Below, piece after piece: positions 61,540 to 64,000 of a stretch of 64,000 nucleotides of DNA. The DNA is from Nitrospira sp. Lineage in GTDB: Bacteria > Nitrospirota > Nitrospiria > Nitrospirales > Nitrospiraceae. Numbering within the stretch: position 1 is the first letter of the stretch; each line of letters begins with the position of its first letter. The position numbers and the translations under genes are program-made. Where the stretch lies: positions 3,892 to 67,891 of the forward strand of contig JAFEBI010000010.1 of the NCBI GenBank assembly GCA_018242725.1, given 5' to 3'. The notes beneath the pieces were generated by a model. That model was not told the origin of the DNA and made no database searches. It saw only the letters and a program-made list of their open reading frames with translations.

Positions 61540-62088
61540 CTACTTGTTGACTCGATCGAACTCCTTGATGACTTGCTCCGTGAGATCAATCGTATTCTTG
61601 TGGTAGATCACGATTTTGACGGTCTGCTCGCTGCCTTTATCGACCACGAGGGCCACGCCGCCTTTTTCCGCGACGGTTTGTGTCGCTGCGGAGATTTTCT
61701 TCATATACTCATCGACCAATTCCTTCTGCTTCTTCTGGATCTCCATGTTGAATTCTTGCGCCCGTTTTTGGAAGTCCTGAACCTTCGCTCGGAACTGCCC
61801 TTCCTTCTCCTTCTTTTCCGTCTCGGTCCATTTGGGGGCCTGTTCCTTCAATTGTTTGTCGGTATTGCGGAGCTCTTCTTCATCTTTGCCAAGCAGTTTC
61901 TGCTTGCCCAGAATATGTTCCTTGAGTTCGTCGAGCGCGCGCTTCCCTGCCTTAGATTTTTCCAATACCGATTGCGGATCTACGACCCCCATCTTGAATT
62001 CGGCCGCCTGGCTGAATGAGGCCAAAAAGAAGGGTGTGAAAACAAACAGCACGGCAAGGAACAGTGCTCGAACAGCAGAAATAACCAT
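61540..62088 (-). CDS. skp: Skp/OmpH-type periplasmic chaperone
   Basis: 182 aa with a signal peptide (cleaved near SFSQAAE). The family start FKMGVVDPQSVLEKSKAGKR is followed by a long coiled-coil arm (about residues 50-135, rich in Lys, Glu and Gln). The end (VALVVDKGSEQTVKIVIYHKNTIDLTEQVI) returns to the body domain. Skp holds unfolded outer-membrane proteins, fitting a window with several barrels. It is not next to bamA here. Confidence 0.88.
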   Translation of the reverse strand: MVISAVRALFLAVLFVFTPFFLASFSQAAEFKMGVVDPQSVLEKSKAGKRALDELKEHILGKQKLLGKDEEELRNTDKQLKEQAPKWTETEKKEKEGQFRAKVQDFQKRAQEFNMEIQKKQKELVDEYMKKISAATQTVAEKGGVALVVDKGSEQTVKIVIYHKNTIDLTEQVIKEFDRVNK

Positions 62089-62173
62089 GGTGTCTCCTGT
62101 TATGTGGTACCCAAAACGAGGAAGCGTCGGCAGAATAACCGTGGATGAATTGGTCTGTCAAGCGAATGACCGG

Positions 62174-62584
62174 TTACCAGGAATCAAAACTGATGGGTTC
62201 CTCGCGAATCCAGATTTCGATTCCGTGTTGCCATTTCAATCGCCGTGAGACTGCGTTCAGCGCTCGTGCATCCGCGTGATTGGGATCGAACGGATCACGA
62301 ACTTTCTGCAGTTTTTCTTTTTTGAGAGGGGGCTTATACCCAAGGTCCTTCATCGCGAGGGCCACCAGGTTCAATTGAAAGAAGCGCGGTGTTTGATTCA
62401 GATCAACCAACGCCGCTTCCTCTGTTCCCTCTGCAGCGCGATGAGCGCGGTACAGCTCAATGACACGGCCTTTGAGGTGGGTCCGTTGCGACTCGGTGAA
62501 TTCGAGCAAGGCCAGCTCTACGAGGAGCGCGTTTGTCGCGCCATTGAATGACGGCATATCGAGAAGTTTGCTGAGAAATCCCAT
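62174..62584 (-). CDS. Hypothetical protein
   Basis: 136-aa cytoplasmic protein, helical in the first half (NALLVELALLEFTESQRTHL) and basic in the middle (KPPLKKEKLQKVRDPFD). The end reads EIWIREEPISFDSW. No domain recognised. CGAGGA precedes the ATG. It follows the skp gene upstream on the same strand with about 85 bp between them. Confidence 0.6.
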   Translation of the reverse strand: MGFLSKLLDMPSFNGATNALLVELALLEFTESQRTHLKGRVIELYRAHRAAEGTEEAALVDLNQTPRFFQLNLVALAMKDLGYKPPLKKEKLQKVRDPFDPNHADARALNAVSRRLKWQHGIEIWIREEPISFDSW

Positions 62585-62750
62585 TGAAATCCTCGCGGTA
62601 AGATCGTGAAGTCTTAATGCGGCAGCCTGTTCCTTTCAGGAAACGCGTGAAGGTTACGCGAGAGTGTACTGAAACAGGTGGTGTTTTTCTAGACGGCAAA
62701 AAGAGGGGGATGGCGAGCGGAAGCTTGCTGAAATCGAATCACACGATCAG

Positions 62751-63085
62751 TTATTTAACGAAGCTCTTCATGGTCTTCGTAACAGTCTCTACCCCTTTCC
62801 GTATGGTCCTGCCGAGGGTATCCATACCATGTGAGGCTATGGAAGTCCCAACCTGATGGATCGCGGATCTCAAGAACTTGCTGTGCTACCTCGGTAGCGG
62901 TGGAGCCATTCGACGGTTTACCGATGTTTTGCAGCATGGAGGTCGGTGAGTGGTATTGAGAACGCATCACCATTGAGGAAGTCTGCACGTATGCGGACGG
63001 TGCCGTCTTTGATGCACAGGTGTTCGATGATCAGTTTCTTGCTTGATTCTGGGCTCTGACCGGTCTTTCCGGCGCCTCGCGCTCT
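62751..63085 (-). pseudogene. C-terminal remnant of an AsmA/DUF748-like protein
   Basis: Read leftward, three frames are needed to follow one protein: SSKKLIIEHLCIKDGTVRIR and FLNGDAFSIPLTDLHAA, then NIGKPSNGSTATEVAQQVLE, then AIHQVGTSIASHGMDTLGRT and VETVTKTMKSFVK-stop at 62751. The VPL..I..DIGK..GGATAAEVA-like pattern is typical of the end of AsmA-like envelope proteins. Two frameshifts and the missing N-terminal bulk show that the gene is dead. Confidence 0.6.
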
Positions 63086-63187
63086 TCAACACAGCTCTCC
63101 TAGTCCTTGCCTTCCTTGACCTTCCTGTCAGGCGGCACCTATAATCTCACTGTTTCTTGGCTATAACGTGCTGATTCAACGAGGAAA

Positions 63188-63682
63188 ATGGCTGAATTCA
63201 CCCACTTCAATGAATCGGGTCGGGCCCGGATGGTCGATATTAGTGCCAAGGAGCAGACTGAACGGTTAGCTACTGCTCAAGCGAAAATCTTTTTACTTCC
63301 CGAAACCCTTGAAAAGATTCAACGAGGTAAGATCGCCAAGGGCGATGTCTTGGCCGTTGCGCAAGTCGCTGGTGTGATGGGTGCGAAGAAGACGCCGGAT
63401 CTGATTCCCATGTGTCATCCGATTCTACTCACCAGTGTCGATATCACATTCAAAGAAGAATCGCAGCCGGATCCAACAGGCCGCTGTTCCGTTACCATTA
63501 CGGCTACTGCTAAGACGACAGGGCCGACGGGAGTGGAAATGGAAGCCATGACGGCCGCGACGGTCGCGGCGTTGACTATCTATGACATGTGCAAGGCGGT
63601 CGATCGAGGAATGAGTTTTAGTGAGGTCTGTCTCCTGTCGAAGTCAGGCGGGAAGTCGGGGACCTATACCAAGAACGGTTGA
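63188..63682 (+). CDS. moaC: Cyclic pyranopterin monophosphate synthase
   Basis: Second step of molybdenum cofactor synthesis, 164 aa. The family blocks are complete: FTHFNESGRARMVDISAKEQ, QVAGVMGAKKTPDLIPMCHP with the active-site region, and TGPTGVEMEAMTAATVAALT with YDMCKAVDRGMSF. Mo-enzymes such as nitrite oxidoreductase would need this cofactor if the host is Nitrospira. The moaD-like gene follows 31 bp downstream. Confidence 0.97.
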   Translation: MAEFTHFNESGRARMVDISAKEQTERLATAQAKIFLLPETLEKIQRGKIAKGDVLAVAQVAGVMGAKKTPDLIPMCHPILLTSVDITFKEESQPDPTGRCSVTITATAKTTGPTGVEMEAMTAATVAALTIYDMCKAVDRGMSFSEVCLLSKSGGKSGTYTKNG

Positions 63683-63713
63683 AGCTCGGGCTGACGGGGA
63701 GGGTGAGGGAGCA

Positions 63714-64000
63714 GTGATCACGGTTAAACTTTTTGGACTGACAAAGTCGCTCGCGGGAAACCAAGAGTCTCTTTCTTTGATGTTGGAGAATGGACGGCAC
63801 GTGAAAGATCTGGTTGCTCAGATCAGCGCCACCCATCCGCAAATTGGAGAATTGATTACCAAGAAGAAAGTTCTTGTGTCTGTCAATCAAGAGATCGCTC
63901 ACGGAGAGACGGCTCTTCACGACACCGACGAGGTGGCGTTGTTGCCTCCTTTTGCCGGAGGGAGTTCCATGAATAGTGAATCGGATGACAGCCAATTCGT
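63714..64000 (+). CDS. moaD: MoaD-type molybdopterin synthase subunit, open to window end
   Basis: Ubiquitin-fold sulfur carrier starting at GTG 63714 (ribosome site GAGGGTGAGGGA). The fold covers about residues 1-83 and reaches the expected LLPPFAGG at residues 77-84. No stop codon follows: the frame continues SSMNSESDDSQF to the window edge. An in-frame ATG at 63969, behind GGAGGGAG, could start moaE. So this is either a MoaD-MoaE fusion or two proteins from one frame. The C-terminus is cut by the window. Confidence 0.8.
   Translation, partial: MITVKLFGLTKSLAGNQESLSLMLENGRHVKDLVAQISATHPQIGELITKKKVLVSVNQEIAHGETALHDTDEVALLPPFAGGSSMNSESDDSQF

Noticed and set aside
1..64000. CRISPR arrays, rRNA and tRNA genes
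   Set aside because: No regularly spaced repeats and no recognisable rRNA or tRNA sequence were noticed while reading; a dedicated scan could still find a tRNA.

Overview
The window looks like a chromosomal segment of a Nitrospira-type nitrifier (phylum Nitrospirota). I infer this from the mix of periplasmic c-type cytochromes, three cytochrome P460-family proteins, a di-heme peroxidase, many outer-membrane barrel proteins and the style of the MoaC, SerS and Skp-like proteins. No rRNA or tRNA gene is visible, so the assignment is an inference (about 0.65).

Region 1 (1-20.2 kb) is part of a conjugative element. A MobC-like accessory protein and a VirD2-type relaxase are on the + strand. They are followed by a cargo block that reads as one operon: a VapBC toxin-antitoxin pair, then a two-gene CBASS anti-phage system (CapV-type patatin phospholipase and CD-NTase). 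A long minus-strand operon encodes an almost complete MPF-T type IV secretion system in the order virB2-B3-B4-B6-B5-B8-B9-B10-B11-virD4, continuing into an OmpA-like protein, an LPD7/KfrB-domain protein and a TrbM-like protein. A short RadC is at the right edge. The element runs off the left end of the window and no integrase, origin or attachment site could be identified for it.

Region 2 (20.7-25.2 kb) is an envelope operon: pqiA split into two genes, pqiB (MCE protein), pqiC (lipoprotein), then a DedA-rhodanese fusion.

Region 3 (25.4-44.3 kb) is the most unusual part, a dense stress island. It holds a di-heme cytochrome c peroxidase, a lipoprotein of unknown family, three P460-family cytochromes, three paralogous Crp/Fnr regulators, a lactonase-type beta-propeller, a DyP peroxidase, MsrA, MsrB, SelO, the DNA alkylation repair proteins Ogt and AlkA, a mono-heme cytochrome c, an orphan solute-binding lipoprotein and two outer-membrane proteins. 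Four copies of a palindrome with Crp-family geometry (TGTCA-TCTAGA-TGACA) lie upstream of P460-1/crp1, msrB-dyp, the barrel-SBP pair/crp2, and P460-3. I read this as a local regulon for reactive nitrogen and oxygen stress that has no description I know of.

Region 4 (45-50.7 kb) is a DNA-damage mutagenesis cassette: an S24 LexA-like repressor with an XRE-type DNA-binding domain, ImuB and DnaE2, with a DUF72 gene downstream. A perfect 11-1-11 palindrome covers the repressor's start codon.

Region 5 (50.7-58.7 kb) is gene-poor and decayed. It holds a frameshifted and internally deleted integrase, fragments of a ParE-like toxin, a response regulator and an IS5-type transposase, mixed with small secreted or membrane proteins, two of which are paralogues.

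Region 6 (58.7-64 kb) is housekeeping: serS, a PA0069-type radical SAM gene, a rhodanese, a Skp/OmpH chaperone, a small hypothetical, a decayed AsmA-like remnant, moaC and a moaD that stays open past its Gly-Gly end to the window edge.
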